A stretch of 64,000 bases of DNA from Sphingomonadales bacterium (GTDB lineage: Bacteria; Pseudomonadota; Alphaproteobacteria; Sphingomonadales; Sphingomonadaceae): the NCBI GenBank assembly GCA_028868535.1, contig JAGWUH010000001.1:62001-126000 (forward strand). Reading direction: 5' to 3'. The stretch's first letter is position 1; every line of letters begins with the position of its first letter. The notes beneath the pieces are model-generated. The model did not search any database and was not told where the DNA came from. It saw nothing but the letters and a program-made list of their open reading frames with translations. This document shows positions 27,954 to 36,746 of the stretch, piece after piece. The position numbers were made by a program, and so were the translations under genes.

Positions 27954-28367
27954 ATGACTTTCTGCACTCTCGATGTTTCGCCTCGCTTCATCGAACTCGC
28001 TCGCGACCTTGATGCATCGCCCGACTACCGCGTGCTGCGGCGCCTCCCTCGCTTCGACGAAATCAATATCCGTCCAGTCCACAGCGATGGGCTAACTAAG
28101 TTGGCAATTCTCGATTGTGAAACGACGGGCCTCGACACGGCACGCGACCAGATCATTGAACTCGCCATAACGCCCGCGGAATTTAATGCCGATGGCGAAT
28201 TGGTGAAGCTTCACCCCTGCCGCTCATGGCTCGAAGGGCCTGCAATGCCGTTGAATCCGCAAATTTCCGAAATCACCGGCTTGTATGACACAGATCTGGA
28301 TGGCGAGTGCTTCGACGACGACCTCATCCAGCTCCTGACAGGATTGGGCCATCCTCCAATCGTGTAG
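27954..28367 (+). pseudogene. Truncated DEDDh exonuclease (DNA polymerase III epsilon-like)
   Basis: A 137-residue remnant. The N-terminal part is intact, with motif Exo I LAILDCETTGLDTARDQIIELA and the following ...PQISEITGL segment. The frame stops at LTGLGHPPIV just before the expected Exo II (HNAxFD) and Exo III motifs, so the protein lacks most of the active site. A hairpin follows the stop by 9 bp. It is most likely a gene cut short by the event that joined this patch to the ABC transporter operon. ATG 27954 is taken as the start; an upstream TTG at 27900 is possible. Confidence 0.6.
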
Positions 28368-28779
28368 CAAAGAAATGCCCGGCCCGGTATCGGCCGGGCC
28401 GGGCTGAGTTGCAGATCGAGTACAATGCCTCCAGATCTGTGGGTCGCCGCGCCTTCCTATTTGAGGATTGCGCCCGCCAAATCCCCCATTTGAGGTAGGC
28501 ACCTCAGAACTTATGGAAAAGCCCAAACATCCAGTCGGTCCGAGCCATCGAAGGAACAGAATTAAGGGGATTTCCGGTCGTGAACCCCAAGGGAGATCAA
28601 GCGCGATAGCGCGGAACTGGTCCACAGCGATTCTCACCCGCTCCGGGAAATCGCCTTCGATGTCGAGATTGAAGCGCTGCTCGGATTTTCCCGATAACGC
28701 GGTCGGTTCGATCCAACGGAGCCTAGCCACCTCACCTGACGGGAAGCCTACCGGGTGTGACCTTCCCATCATGCGCCCG
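28368..28779. other. Junction region without a supported gene
   Basis: About 410 bp between the ends of two convergent, apparently shortened genes. It holds a strong hairpin at 28377-28404 and a direct repeat ATTTGAGG at 28459-28466 and 28488-28495. A minus-strand open frame spans 28224-28793, but it overlaps the exonuclease fragment antisense, has no ribosome site, and has no recognisable domain. The composition is mixed. It may be a recombination scar. Confidence 0.45.
28377..28404. terminator. GC-rich hairpin after the exonuclease remnant
   Basis: Perfect 11-bp inverted repeat GCCCGGCCCGG / CCGGGCCGGGC with the 6-nt loop TATCGG. No T-tract follows, so Rho-independent activity is uncertain. 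Confidence 0.5.
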
Positions 28780-30855
28780 CTAGGGGTGTGCAATCACCAC
28801 CAGCGTGCGCGCCCGTTGCAGCGTCGCCGCCAGGCACTGCTCCATCGTCGCGGGATCGAGCGCGCCGAAGCTTTCATCCAGCACGGTGATGTCCGCCTGC
28901 TGCAACAGCGCCCGGGCCAGAAAGATGCGGCTGCGCTCGCCGTGCGAAAGCTGCCACCCGGTCTCGCCGACGCGCTGCTGCAAGCCGCCCGGCATGCGGT
29001 CGATTAACCCGCCCAGCCCCAGTTCGCGGCACAGCGCCTCCGCCTCGGCCAGATCCGCCGGCCGCGGTGGCCATTCCCGGCCCAGCAGCAGGTTGAACGC
29101 CAGCGTGCCGGAGAACACGTGGTTCTCGTGGAACTGCGGCGCGCTGGCGACGCGCCGGTGCCAATCGTCGCCCAGCGTCGGCCGGTCCAGCCCGTCGAGC
29201 AGCAACAGCCCGGAATCGGGCTGGCGCTGCCCGGTCAGCAAGGCCGCCAGTGTCGATTTGCCGCCGCCCGAGGGACCTTCGACGAGGACGCGGTCGCCGC
29301 TGTCCAGGCGCAGGTCCGCCCCGGCCAGCACCGCCCGTCCGCCCGGGTGGGCGAAGTGCAGGCCTTGCGCCTCCATCGCCGCCCCGTCCCGCGCCGCGTC
29401 GCCGGGCGCCAGCCCCGGCCGCTCCGGGCGCGCGGCCGCCTGGAAGATCGTGGCGATGCGCCCCCACGCAAAGCGCGCCTGCGACAGCGCCGCAAGCCCC
29501 TGCCCGATCGCGCCCAACGCCCGTCCCGCCAGCACGATGCCCGCGAAACTGATCGCGATGGCCGCCGGCGGGGCCGACCCGGCGCCCGCCAGGCCCGGCG
29601 CCAGCACCGCGATCGCGGCGGCGTTCCAGGCCAGCGGCAGGTCATTGCCCAGCCGCACCGTGGCGGTATCCAGCGCCCGCGCCCCGGCGTGATAGTCGGC
29701 CAGCCGCGCGTCCTCCTCGCGATCGCGCCGCTCGGCGCGCTCCTGCGCCAGCCGCGTGCGGTGGCCGACCATCGCCTCGATCAGCGCATGGGTCAGACCC
29801 AGCCGCCGGCGCGACCACGCCGCGACCGCCCGGTGGAACCCCGCCGCGCCCAGCGCCGTCAGCACGGCGAACCCCGCCAGCAACAGGCCATGCCCGCGCG
29901 GCGCGGCGCCGTGCCCCAGGACCCACCCGGCCAGCGCCAGTTCGATCAGCCCGACCAGCACCGCGAACCCGCCGCCCATCGCCAGCGCCTCGAGCGCCTG
30001 CGATTCCATGACGCGACCGACCAGGCTGCCGACGCCGCTGCGTCGCACCAGGTCCAGCGGCAGCGCCATCGCCCCGGCCAGCAGTCGCGACTTGACCAGC
30101 CGCCCGCCGTCGAGCGCGAACATCGCCTCGTGCCATCCCGCCAGCAGGCGCAGCGGCAGCAGCGTGAACAGCAGCAGCAGCCAGGCCGCCATCCAGCCGG
30201 GATCGACCCGCCCGGACAGCGTCGCTCCGCCGATCAGCGACCAGCCCCACGCCTCGCCACCATACAGCAGCGATAACAGCACGATAACGCGGCCAAAACG
30301 CGCTCCCAATCCCGCCGCGGCAACCTGTTCCCGCAGCGCGGCGCCGGGCGGCGCCCGCAATAGCCACAACCCGCCGATGTCCTCGGCGCCGATCCGCTCG
30401 GCCACCAGCGCGGCCGCCACCGTCTCGCGCCGCGCCGCCGCCGCGATCCCGGCAACGCCGATCACCCGGTCGACTTCGGGCCGCACCGCCGCCGCCAGCG
30501 GCGCCGCCAGCAGCGCCGCGACATCGCGCACCGTCAGCCTGGCGGTGCCGCCGTCAGGCCCGTCGCAACGCACCCGCCCGCCGCCCGCGCCGTGGAGCAG
30601 CACGAACCCGCCCGCCCCGGCATCGACCAGCACCGCCCCCGGCGCGCCCAGCAGCCCCGGCAGTTCGCGCGGCGTCGCGCTGACCGGCACCGCCTCGACC
30701 CCGGCCGTCGCCGCGGCCCAGGCGATCCATGCCGCACGCGGACCCGCCGCTTCGGGCGGCACGCCGGCGATGCCGCCTTCCCCGCCGCCCAGCGTGGCGA
30801 GGGCCTCGCCCAGCCGGTGCCGCGGCCACAGCACGTGCGATGGAAAGCCCCTCAC
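28780..30855 (-). CDS. ABC transporter, permease/ATP-binding protein (second exporter of a peptide system)
   Basis: A 691-residue half-transporter with an extra N-terminal domain of about 180 residues, a membrane domain (about 185-460) and an ATPase: Walker A GPSGGGKST (527-535), signature LSHGE (636-640), Walker B ITVLDES, and the H-loop His690. The protein ends at Pro691, directly after the H-loop, where relatives run on for 15-25 more residues, so the 3' end looks cut off at the junction with the 26.6-28.8 kb patch. The GTG start overlaps the stop of the C39-ABC gene (GTGA). A HlyD plus two ABC proteins, one with a peptidase domain, is the layout of NHLM-type peptide export systems. Confidence 0.82.
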   Translation of the reverse strand: MRGFPSHVLWPRHRLGEALATLGGGEGGIAGVPPEAAGPRAAWIAWAAATAGVEAVPVSATPRELPGLLGAPGAVLVDAGAGGFVLLHGAGGGRVRCDGPDGGTARLTVRDVAALLAAPLAAAVRPEVDRVIGVAGIAAAARRETVAAALVAERIGAEDIGGLWLLRAPPGAALREQVAAAGLGARFGRVIVLLSLLYGGEAWGWSLIGGATLSGRVDPGWMAAWLLLLFTLLPLRLLAGWHEAMFALDGGRLVKSRLLAGAMALPLDLVRRSGVGSLVGRVMESQALEALAMGGGFAVLVGLIELALAGWVLGHGAAPRGHGLLLAGFAVLTALGAAGFHRAVAAWSRRRLGLTHALIEAMVGHRTRLAQERAERRDREEDARLADYHAGARALDTATVRLGNDLPLAWNAAAIAVLAPGLAGAGSAPPAAIAISFAGIVLAGRALGAIGQGLAALSQARFAWGRIATIFQAAARPERPGLAPGDAARDGAAMEAQGLHFAHPGGRAVLAGADLRLDSGDRVLVEGPSGGGKSTLAALLTGQRQPDSGLLLLDGLDRPTLGDDWHRRVASAPQFHENHVFSGTLAFNLLLGREWPPRPADLAEAEALCRELGLGGLIDRMPGGLQQRVGETGWQLSHGERSRIFLARALLQQADITVLDESFGALDPATMEQCLAATLQRARTLVVIAHP

Positions 30856-33572
30856 GCCGCGCGGCTCCTTTCCTCGACCCGGCCCCCGGCAACGCGCCAG
30901 TGCCGCCAGTCCGCCGCGCCCCACCGGGTCCGCCGCAGCGCCTGCTCGGCCTCGATCAGCGCGCGATAGCGGCTCGGCCGCCCGGCCAGCGCGCCCGGCA
31001 CGCCGTCCTCGACGATGCGCCCGTCCTCGATCACCAGCACGCGCGGAAACGCCTGCGTCTCGGCGATGTCGTGCGTCACGCACAGCAGCGTGGCATCGGC
31101 CCAGAGCGCCCGCGCCCGCTGCAGCAGCTCCGCCCGCTGCTCGCGATCGAGCCCACGGAACGGCTCGTCGAGCAGCGCCAGCCCCGTACTGTCGGGCAAC
31201 AGGGCCCGCGCCAGCCGCACGCGCTGGCCTTCGCCGCCGGACAGCAGGCCGCCACCCTCGCCCAGCGGCGATTGCAGCCCGTCCGGCAAGCGCGCCGCCA
31301 CGCCTCCCAGATCGGCGGCCGCGATCGCTTCCCCGGCCCGCGCCACCGCGCCATCGTCGGCGGCATAGGCCAGGTTGTCGAGCAGGCTGCGGTTCCACAG
31401 CTGGACTTGCGGATCGACCCAAGCGACATCGCGCCGAAGCGCCGCCAACGCGCGCGGCGTCAGCGCCGCGCCGTCGATGTCGAGGCGACCGCGTTCGAGC
31501 CGGTGCCAGCCAAGCAGCAGGCCGAGCAGCGAGGACTTGCCCGCGCCCGACGGACCGACGATCGCGACATGCTCGCCCGGCGCGATCGACAGCTCGATCT
31601 CGCGCAGGATCGTGTGGCCGCCGGCAACGACGTCGCCACGCGTGATGGCGATGCCGACGGGCCCCGCGCGACGCGGCACCGGCCCCCGCACCCCCAGGGC
31701 CACCCGGCCGCCGGCGTCCTCTGGCGCGTCGAGCGGCTCGAACTGGCGCAGCAGCGCGTTGCGGATCGGCGGATAACGCCGCGCGATGGCGCTCGCCGCA
31801 TCGGCCAGCGCCGGCAATTGCAGCGCCCAGAACACCAGCAGCAGATCGGTGCCGGTAACCCGGCCGGACATGCCGAAGTGGCGCACCAGCATCCCGCCGG
31901 TCAGCCCCAGGCACAGCAGCGCCTGCAACCCCTGCGCGGCAAGCGCCCAGCGGGCGAAGCCGCGCGCCGCGCCGGCCCATTCGACCAGCAGGCCTTCGTG
32001 CTGGCGGGCGATCGCCGCCTGGGCACGGTGCGCCCGGATCGGCGCGAGGCCGAGCAGCGCATCGAGGTAGAAGCCGTGCAGCGCGCCGCCGTGGTTGCGC
32101 ACGCGCGAGTCGCGCTCGGCCAGCAACGGCTGCGCCAGCAGCGGCAGCCCGACCGCCACCGCCACCGCGAGCAGCGCCGGCACCGCGCAATCGGGGGCGA
32201 TCACGATCACCGCCAGCACCGTCACCGCCAGCGCGGTGAGCGCCTGCAACGCCTGCACCGCCAGCGGCGGCAGCGCGCGCACGGTGTGGATCAGGTGCCC
32301 GCGATCGGCCATGTCGGTGATCGGCCGGCTCTGGAAATAGCGCTCGTCGAGCCGCGGCAGCTTGGCCAGCAAGGCCTGGCGCAAGCGCACCTCGAGCCGC
32401 CGGCCCAGCGCGATCGCGTGGCGCGCCAGCGCCAGGTCGAGCGCGCCGCCGGCCACGACCAGCAGCACCAGCGCCGCCAGCGCGGCAAGGCGCTGGCAAG
32501 GCATGGTGAGAAGCTGCGCCAGTTCGATCAGCGCGCGCATCAGCAGCGCCTGCACCAGCAGCGCCAAAGCCTGCAATGCCACCGCCCCGCCGACCAGGCG
32601 CGGCCGCAGCGCGCGGTCCTCGCGCAGGATGCGCCAGCACCGCCGCAGCGGCCCTTCGCTGTCCCCGGCCAGCGCCGCCGCGAGTTCCACCGGCAGGGTC
32701 CGGGCATCCGGCAGCGCCGGGGCCGCGCCCGCCTGGGTCCGCAACATCACGCCGCCGCTGATGCGCAGCATCTCGCGGCCGGGGTCGGTGTTGGCGATAT
32801 CGGGGATCGCCGACCAGTAGCCGGGCGGGATCACCGCGAAGATGTCGCCGCCGCTGGCCACGGTGTCGACGAACAGGGCGGCCAGCGTGCGGCCGGCCTC
32901 CTCTCCCCGGCGCAGGCCGCGCGCGGCCACCAGCGCCGCCACCAGCCGCACCGCGGCATCGAGCGCGCCGAAGCCGAACCAGCCGTCCTCCCGGGCGGCG
33001 CGCGCGACAAGCTCCTCGGCGGCGGCAGCGGCGACGCCGAAGTCCGCCATCCGCCGCAGCAGCGGCTGGCGGAAGTCCTCGCTTTCGCACCACGCCCGCC
33101 AGTCGCGCGCGTCGACGCTCTGCTGGTGCGCGAAGATCTCCGCCTCGAACCGCCGGCGGGCGATCCAGCGGCGGCCCACCGCCGGGTCCATGATCTGCAG
33201 CCACTCCCCGTGCCGCGCCCAGACCACGACGAAATGGGTGAAATGCTCGGCGTGGCGCACGACCACCAGCGCCGGGAAACTGCGCGCATCGTCGAGACAG
33301 ATGAAGTCGCGCGGGACCAGCACCTGTTCGGCGGCCAGCCCGAGTTGCTGGGCAACGGCCTCGATCGCGTCGATCGAGGTGCCGTCGACGCTGGTCTGGC
33401 ACGCTTCGCGCAGACGCCCGTAGCTGACGGGCACGCCGTGGCCTTCGAGCAGGCACTTCAGCGCCGCCGGCCCGCAGTCCATCGCGCTCGTCTGCACGAC
33501 TTCGGGGACGAGCAGCCCGCGCAGCCGCTGCCGTGCGAGTGCCAGCGGGGCGCGCAGCCGTGGGGCGATCAT
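30852..33572 (-). CDS. C39-peptidase ABC transporter (peptide leader cleavage and export)
   Basis: A 906-residue bifunctional exporter. The N-terminal C39 peptidase domain carries the triad Cys33 (SAMDCGPAAL), His113 (HFTHFVVVW) and Asp129 (IMDPAVG), so it should be active in cutting a leader peptide, usually after a double glycine. A spacer region, six membrane helices (about 340-630) and an ATPase follow, with Walker A GPSGAGKSS at 673, signature LLSGGEGQ near 777 and Walker B LALLDEP near 798. The start overlaps the HlyD gene stop (ATGA). The candidate substrate is the 47-residue peptide encoded at 36743 on the other strand. Confidence 0.9.
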   Translation of the reverse strand: MIAPRLRAPLALARQRLRGLLVPEVVQTSAMDCGPAALKCLLEGHGVPVSYGRLREACQTSVDGTSIDAIEAVAQQLGLAAEQVLVPRDFICLDDARSFPALVVVRHAEHFTHFVVVWARHGEWLQIMDPAVGRRWIARRRFEAEIFAHQQSVDARDWRAWCESEDFRQPLLRRMADFGVAAAAAEELVARAAREDGWFGFGALDAAVRLVAALVAARGLRRGEEAGRTLAALFVDTVASGGDIFAVIPPGYWSAIPDIANTDPGREMLRISGGVMLRTQAGAAPALPDARTLPVELAAALAGDSEGPLRRCWRILREDRALRPRLVGGAVALQALALLVQALLMRALIELAQLLTMPCQRLAALAALVLLVVAGGALDLALARHAIALGRRLEVRLRQALLAKLPRLDERYFQSRPITDMADRGHLIHTVRALPPLAVQALQALTALAVTVLAVIVIAPDCAVPALLAVAVAVGLPLLAQPLLAERDSRVRNHGGALHGFYLDALLGLAPIRAHRAQAAIARQHEGLLVEWAGAARGFARWALAAQGLQALLCLGLTGGMLVRHFGMSGRVTGTDLLLVFWALQLPALADAASAIARRYPPIRNALLRQFEPLDAPEDAGGRVALGVRGPVPRRAGPVGIAITRGDVVAGGHTILREIELSIAPGEHVAIVGPSGAGKSSLLGLLLGWHRLERGRLDIDGAALTPRALAALRRDVAWVDPQVQLWNRSLLDNLAYAADDGAVARAGEAIAAADLGGVAARLPDGLQSPLGEGGGLLSGGEGQRVRLARALLPDSTGLALLDEPFRGLDREQRAELLQRARALWADATLLCVTHDIAETQAFPRVLVIEDGRIVEDGVPGALAGRPSRYRALIEAEQALRRTRWGAADWRHWRVAGGRVEERSRAA

Positions 33573-34714
33573 GCCAGCCACCTGCCGACGGCGCGCAGCA
33601 CCAGCAGCGCCGGGCTGGTCTGTTCGACTGCGACGTCGACCACCCCGGCCATGCCGTGACGCAGCGGGATGTCCGGATTCCCCGCTTCGAGCAGCAGTTC
33701 CACCCGCAGCCGTTCGCCGTTCGGCTCGGCGGCGACGCGGGCGACGCGGGCGGGCAGGTCGCCGTATTGCGCCCACGGAAAGCCGTCGAGCCGCAGCCGC
33801 GCCGGCTGCCCCTCGGCGATGCGGCCCAGCGCGGTACCGGCATCGAACTCCGCCACGACCTCGAGCGCGCCGGTCGGCACCAGCGTCGCCAGACGGGTGC
33901 CCGCCGGCAGCACTTCGCCGATGCGTACCGGGGCGACATCGCCGATCACACCATCGGCCGGCGCGACGATCCGCCGTTGCCCCAGCTCGCGGCGCAGTTG
34001 CTCGACAACGGCCAGCGTTGCCATGCGTTCCGCGGCGAGCGCGGCCAGCGCCTCGTCGGCGCGGGCGACGTCGGCCTCGCGCTCGGCCCGGTGCTGCCCG
34101 GCTTCGGCGGCGCTGGCCGCCTGCTCCTGCCGCCGGGCCTCGCTCTCGGCATGGGAGCGGTGCGCCTCCGCCTCGCTGCGCGCGGCTTCGACCGGGGCGC
34201 TGCCGCCCCCCGCGGCATCGGCGCGGCGCATCGCGGCCAGATCGCCATCGAACCGCGCCGTGGCGACGGCACCGGCGGCGCGCGCGCGCGCGGCCGCGGC
34301 GTGGGCCCGGCCACTGTCCGATGAACCCGCCAGCGCGGCCCGCGCGGCGGCGGCTTCCGCCTCGAGCGCCGCCAGCCGCGTCGGATACGCTGCCAGTCGC
34401 GCCTCGGCTTCGGCCAGCCGGGCCTGCTGCGGCGCCGCGTCGAGCTGCGCCAGCACGTCGCCGGCATGGACGCGGCGACCGGCGCTGAGCCCGCTTGCGA
34501 CCAGCCGGCCGCCCTGTTCCGCCGACAGCAGCCGGGCCGCGCCGGCAACCTCGACGCGGGCGCTGCGGGAGGCTTCGCGCACGGTGACCGAGGCGCACAG
34601 GAACCACGCGATCCAGGCCAGCAGCAGGACGCCGCCTACCGCGAGCAGCGCCGCTTCGCCGCGCCCGTGATCAGACGCCAGCGCGCGCGTCGTACGGGAA
34701 AACGCCGTTGCCAT
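33569..34714 (-). CDS. HlyD-family periplasmic adaptor protein
   Basis: A 381-residue membrane-fusion protein: short cytoplasmic N-terminus, one membrane helix (about 25-45), a lipoyl/barrel half (RLLSAEQGGRLVASGLSAGRRVHAGDVL), a long alanine-rich coiled coil (about 95-230), the second lipoyl half (IVAPADGVIGDVAPVRIGEVLPAG) and a beta-barrel domain. It bridges the inner-membrane ABC exporter to a TolC-type channel; such a channel gene lies at 36898. The start at 34714 has an AGGGGG site. It is the first gene of the export operon and is divergent from the 620-residue protein gene. Confidence 0.9.
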   Translation of the reverse strand: MATAFSRTTRALASDHGRGEAALLAVGGVLLLAWIAWFLCASVTVREASRSARVEVAGAARLLSAEQGGRLVASGLSAGRRVHAGDVLAQLDAAPQQARLAEAEARLAAYPTRLAALEAEAAAARAALAGSSDSGRAHAAAARARAAGAVATARFDGDLAAMRRADAAGGGSAPVEAARSEAEAHRSHAESEARRQEQAASAAEAGQHRAEREADVARADEALAALAAERMATLAVVEQLRRELGQRRIVAPADGVIGDVAPVRIGEVLPAGTRLATLVPTGALEVVAEFDAGTALGRIAEGQPARLRLDGFPWAQYGDLPARVARVAAEPNGERLRVELLLEAGNPDIPLRHGMAGVVDVAVEQTSPALLVLRAVGRWLA

Positions 34715-34774
34715 GAAACCCCCTGGATTGCCCGCCGGACCATGCGCGCGCCGTGTCAACGGCTGGGTGAGGCG

Positions 34775-34813
34775 GTTTATTCGGACAAAAATTTTTTCGT
34801 CACCGCGCCGAAT
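34775..34813 (+). promoter_or_regulatory. Composite promoter element, copy B
   Basis: TTATTCGG-N5-AATTTTTTCG-N10-GAATAA between the divergent exporter and peptide operons. Its outer arms TTATTCGG and CCGAATAA also form a perfect 8-bp inverted repeat. It has the same 24 bases in three blocks as the element at 24731-24767. In this orientation it reads toward the 620-residue protein and peptide genes, starting 70 bp before the first start codon. Confidence 0.7.
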
Positions 34814-34883
34814 AAGTCGCGCCGCGTCGCCGTTGAGGTCCCTGAACACAGCGGGAGCACGACGAGTGGCAGGGACCCAGGCA

Positions 34884-36746
34884 ATGGCAGGAGCACCGGC
34901 GGCGGCGATCACACCGGCCTCGCGCTTCGTGCTGCCGCAGGCCCGCGCGGCGCTGCTCCAGCAGGGCCGCGATGCCGATGGCGCCCCGGTGCTGACGCTC
35001 TACCATCGCGGCCGGGAAGTGCAGTGGGACGACCCCCGCCAGTTCGCCTTCGGCGAGGCGCTGGCGCATTGCCCGCGGTTCTCGGGCGCGGATGCCGCAG
35101 GCTGGGGCGACCTGGGCTGGGACGCTGCGGCACCGATGCTGGCGGCGCTGGCGGACGCCGGGATCATCGTCCCGGACGATGGCACCACAAGGCCCGAAAC
35201 CCGCCACGACCACCAGCCGATGCCCGATCCGCTGCCGCCCGCGCCGATGACGCGGCCGCGCAGCTGGATGGACGGCGAATCGCTGATGGCCGAGCTGACC
35301 GGTCAGGCGCTCGACCTGGCCTGGCTCGAAACCGTGGTGCCGGTGTTCCGCACCGGTCACCTGTTCGTCGATCGCGACGGCCGGCAGGTCGGCGAAGCCA
35401 ACGCCTTTCCCGCCGCCGCGCGGCTGGCGGTGCCGACCGACTGGCGCGGCTGTCCTTACACCGGCAACCGCTACCAGGCCGAGAAGCCGATGAACGCCAC
35501 CGCGCTGAAGGCGATGCGGCGGCACTGGCGGCAGATGATGGCGCTGCTGCTCGAAGTGCGCGCGGCCTACCTGGACCGGTTTCCCGAGGCAAAGGCGGGA
35601 TGGACCGTCGGCCATGTCGAGCGGCTTGCGGTGTCGGTGCTGGCGCTTCCCAGCTACCTCGCGCTGCGCTGCGATGCACCCGCCGCCAACGGCACGCTGC
35701 ACCCGGCTCTGTCCAACCTGTTCCGCGTCACCGACGGGCTGCGCATGGTCGTGCACCAGATGCTGTTCCTGCCGCTGTACGAGCCGATGCGGCATCCCGA
35801 CGAAGCGGTCGATGCGGCCGCGATCCTTGCCTATGCCGATCGCAACTACGCGTTCCATTCGGACCACGGGGTCTGTGCCGGCCCGCGCTTCATGATCGAG
35901 GACTTCCTTGGCGTGATCCTCGACGGCACGGTGCCGCTCGGCGGTCTCGACGCCGCGCTCGAACCCGAGCTGGCGGCGGTGCTGGCCGATGTGCCCGCCG
36001 CGATGGACTACGCGATGCTCGGGCTGGAAAGCTATGCCACCGTGTTCGCGCTGTGGCCGGCGATGGCGCGCTGCTACGAAGACCTGCACCGCCTGCTCGC
36101 CGACGGCGCGCATGGCGCGGCGGCAAGGGCGATGGCCGCGCGCTTCGCCGGCCATTTCGCGGCGCTGTCGCAGCGCTCGTTCCTGGCCAGCGAGGAATGG
36201 CGCGCGCACCGCGTCGCCGTCTACGACGACATGCATGCCCGCACCCACGCCGCGACGGCGGGGTGCCCGCCGGCACGACCGCTTTCCGCGGCATTGGCCC
36301 CCGCATGCGCCGCGGAAACGGGCGCGCGGTCGTTCGACACCCTGGTGTCGGCGGCCGCCGCCCACTTCGGGCCGGGCCACGACCGGCTGGCGGCGGCCTT
36401 CGCCGAAACGGTCATGGACTTCCTGCGGCGCGGGCAACGGACGGTCGCGATCGCGTCGGCGATCCAGGCGCGCACCCGGGCGCTGCTCGCGCGGCCGCAC
36501 CCGCGGGCCGAACTGACGCTGGCGGACCTCAACCTGCACAACGTGCTGATGGGCGAGGACCAACGTTCGGTCCCGTTCCTTCCCGGCGAGATCGGCCGGC
36601 TGCTCGGCCTCGACATCGCCGTCGATGCCCGCGCGATCACCATTCATCCCCGGCCCGAGGCCGGCGGAGCCCCCCATTCCCCCGGCTTCAGGCCCGGGGA
36701 ATCGACGTGCGCAAGCACAACCCAAAACGAGGAAACCATCGCATGA
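34884..36746 (+). CDS. Large protein of unknown family in the peptide locus (candidate maturation factor)
   Basis: A 620-residue, mostly helical soluble protein that I do not recognise. Residues about 12-100 (SRFVLPQARAALL, FAFGEAL, MLAALADAGIIVPDDG) look like the accessory N-terminal region of the methyltransferase at 24821. The middle holds striking segments such as RGCPYTGNRYQAEKP, WTVGHVERLAVSVLALPSYL and RMVVHQMLFLPLYEPM. The start at 34884 follows an AGGGA site. Its stop overlaps the start of the 47-residue peptide gene (ATGA), so the two are translationally coupled, which is the main reason to see it as the peptide's modifying or chaperone protein. This role is inference. Confidence 0.75.
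   Translation: MAGAPAAAITPASRFVLPQARAALLQQGRDADGAPVLTLYHRGREVQWDDPRQFAFGEALAHCPRFSGADAAGWGDLGWDAAAPMLAALADAGIIVPDDGTTRPETRHDHQPMPDPLPPAPMTRPRSWMDGESLMAELTGQALDLAWLETVVPVFRTGHLFVDRDGRQVGEANAFPAAARLAVPTDWRGCPYTGNRYQAEKPMNATALKAMRRHWRQMMALLLEVRAAYLDRFPEAKAGWTVGHVERLAVSVLALPSYLALRCDAPAANGTLHPALSNLFRVTDGLRMVVHQMLFLPLYEPMRHPDEAVDAAAILAYADRNYAFHSDHGVCAGPRFMIEDFLGVILDGTVPLGGLDAALEPELAAVLADVPAAMDYAMLGLESYATVFALWPAMARCYEDLHRLLADGAHGAAARAMAARFAGHFAALSQRSFLASEEWRAHRVAVYDDMHARTHAATAGCPPARPLSAALAPACAAETGARSFDTLVSAAAAHFGPGHDRLAAAFAETVMDFLRRGQRTVAIASAIQARTRALLARPHPRAELTLADLNLHNVLMGEDQRSVPFLPGEIGRLLGLDIAVDARAITIHPRPEAGGAPHSPGFRPGESTCASTTQNEETIA

Noticed and set aside
26640..28780. Prophage or integrative element
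   Set aside because: No integrase, terminase, capsid or attachment repeat was seen; two exonuclease-like genes alone do not support it. Kept only as a foreign-looking patch.
28224..28793. Minus-strand frame of 189 codons across the junction region, considered as a transposase or resolvase remnant
   Set aside because: No recognisable transposase, recombinase or other domain, no ribosome site, and it overlaps the exonuclease remnant antisense.
30729..33659. Open frame of 976 codons on the plus strand
   Set aside because: It lies antisense to the C39-ABC gene and part of HlyD, has no ribosome site or domain, and is rich in Arg/Gln/His as expected from antisense of high-GC coding sequence.
30856..33939. 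Upstream extension of the second ABC transporter frame to 1719 codons
   Set aside because: The extension runs through the C39-ABC gene in another frame. The real start is the GTG overlapping that gene's stop at 30852-30855.
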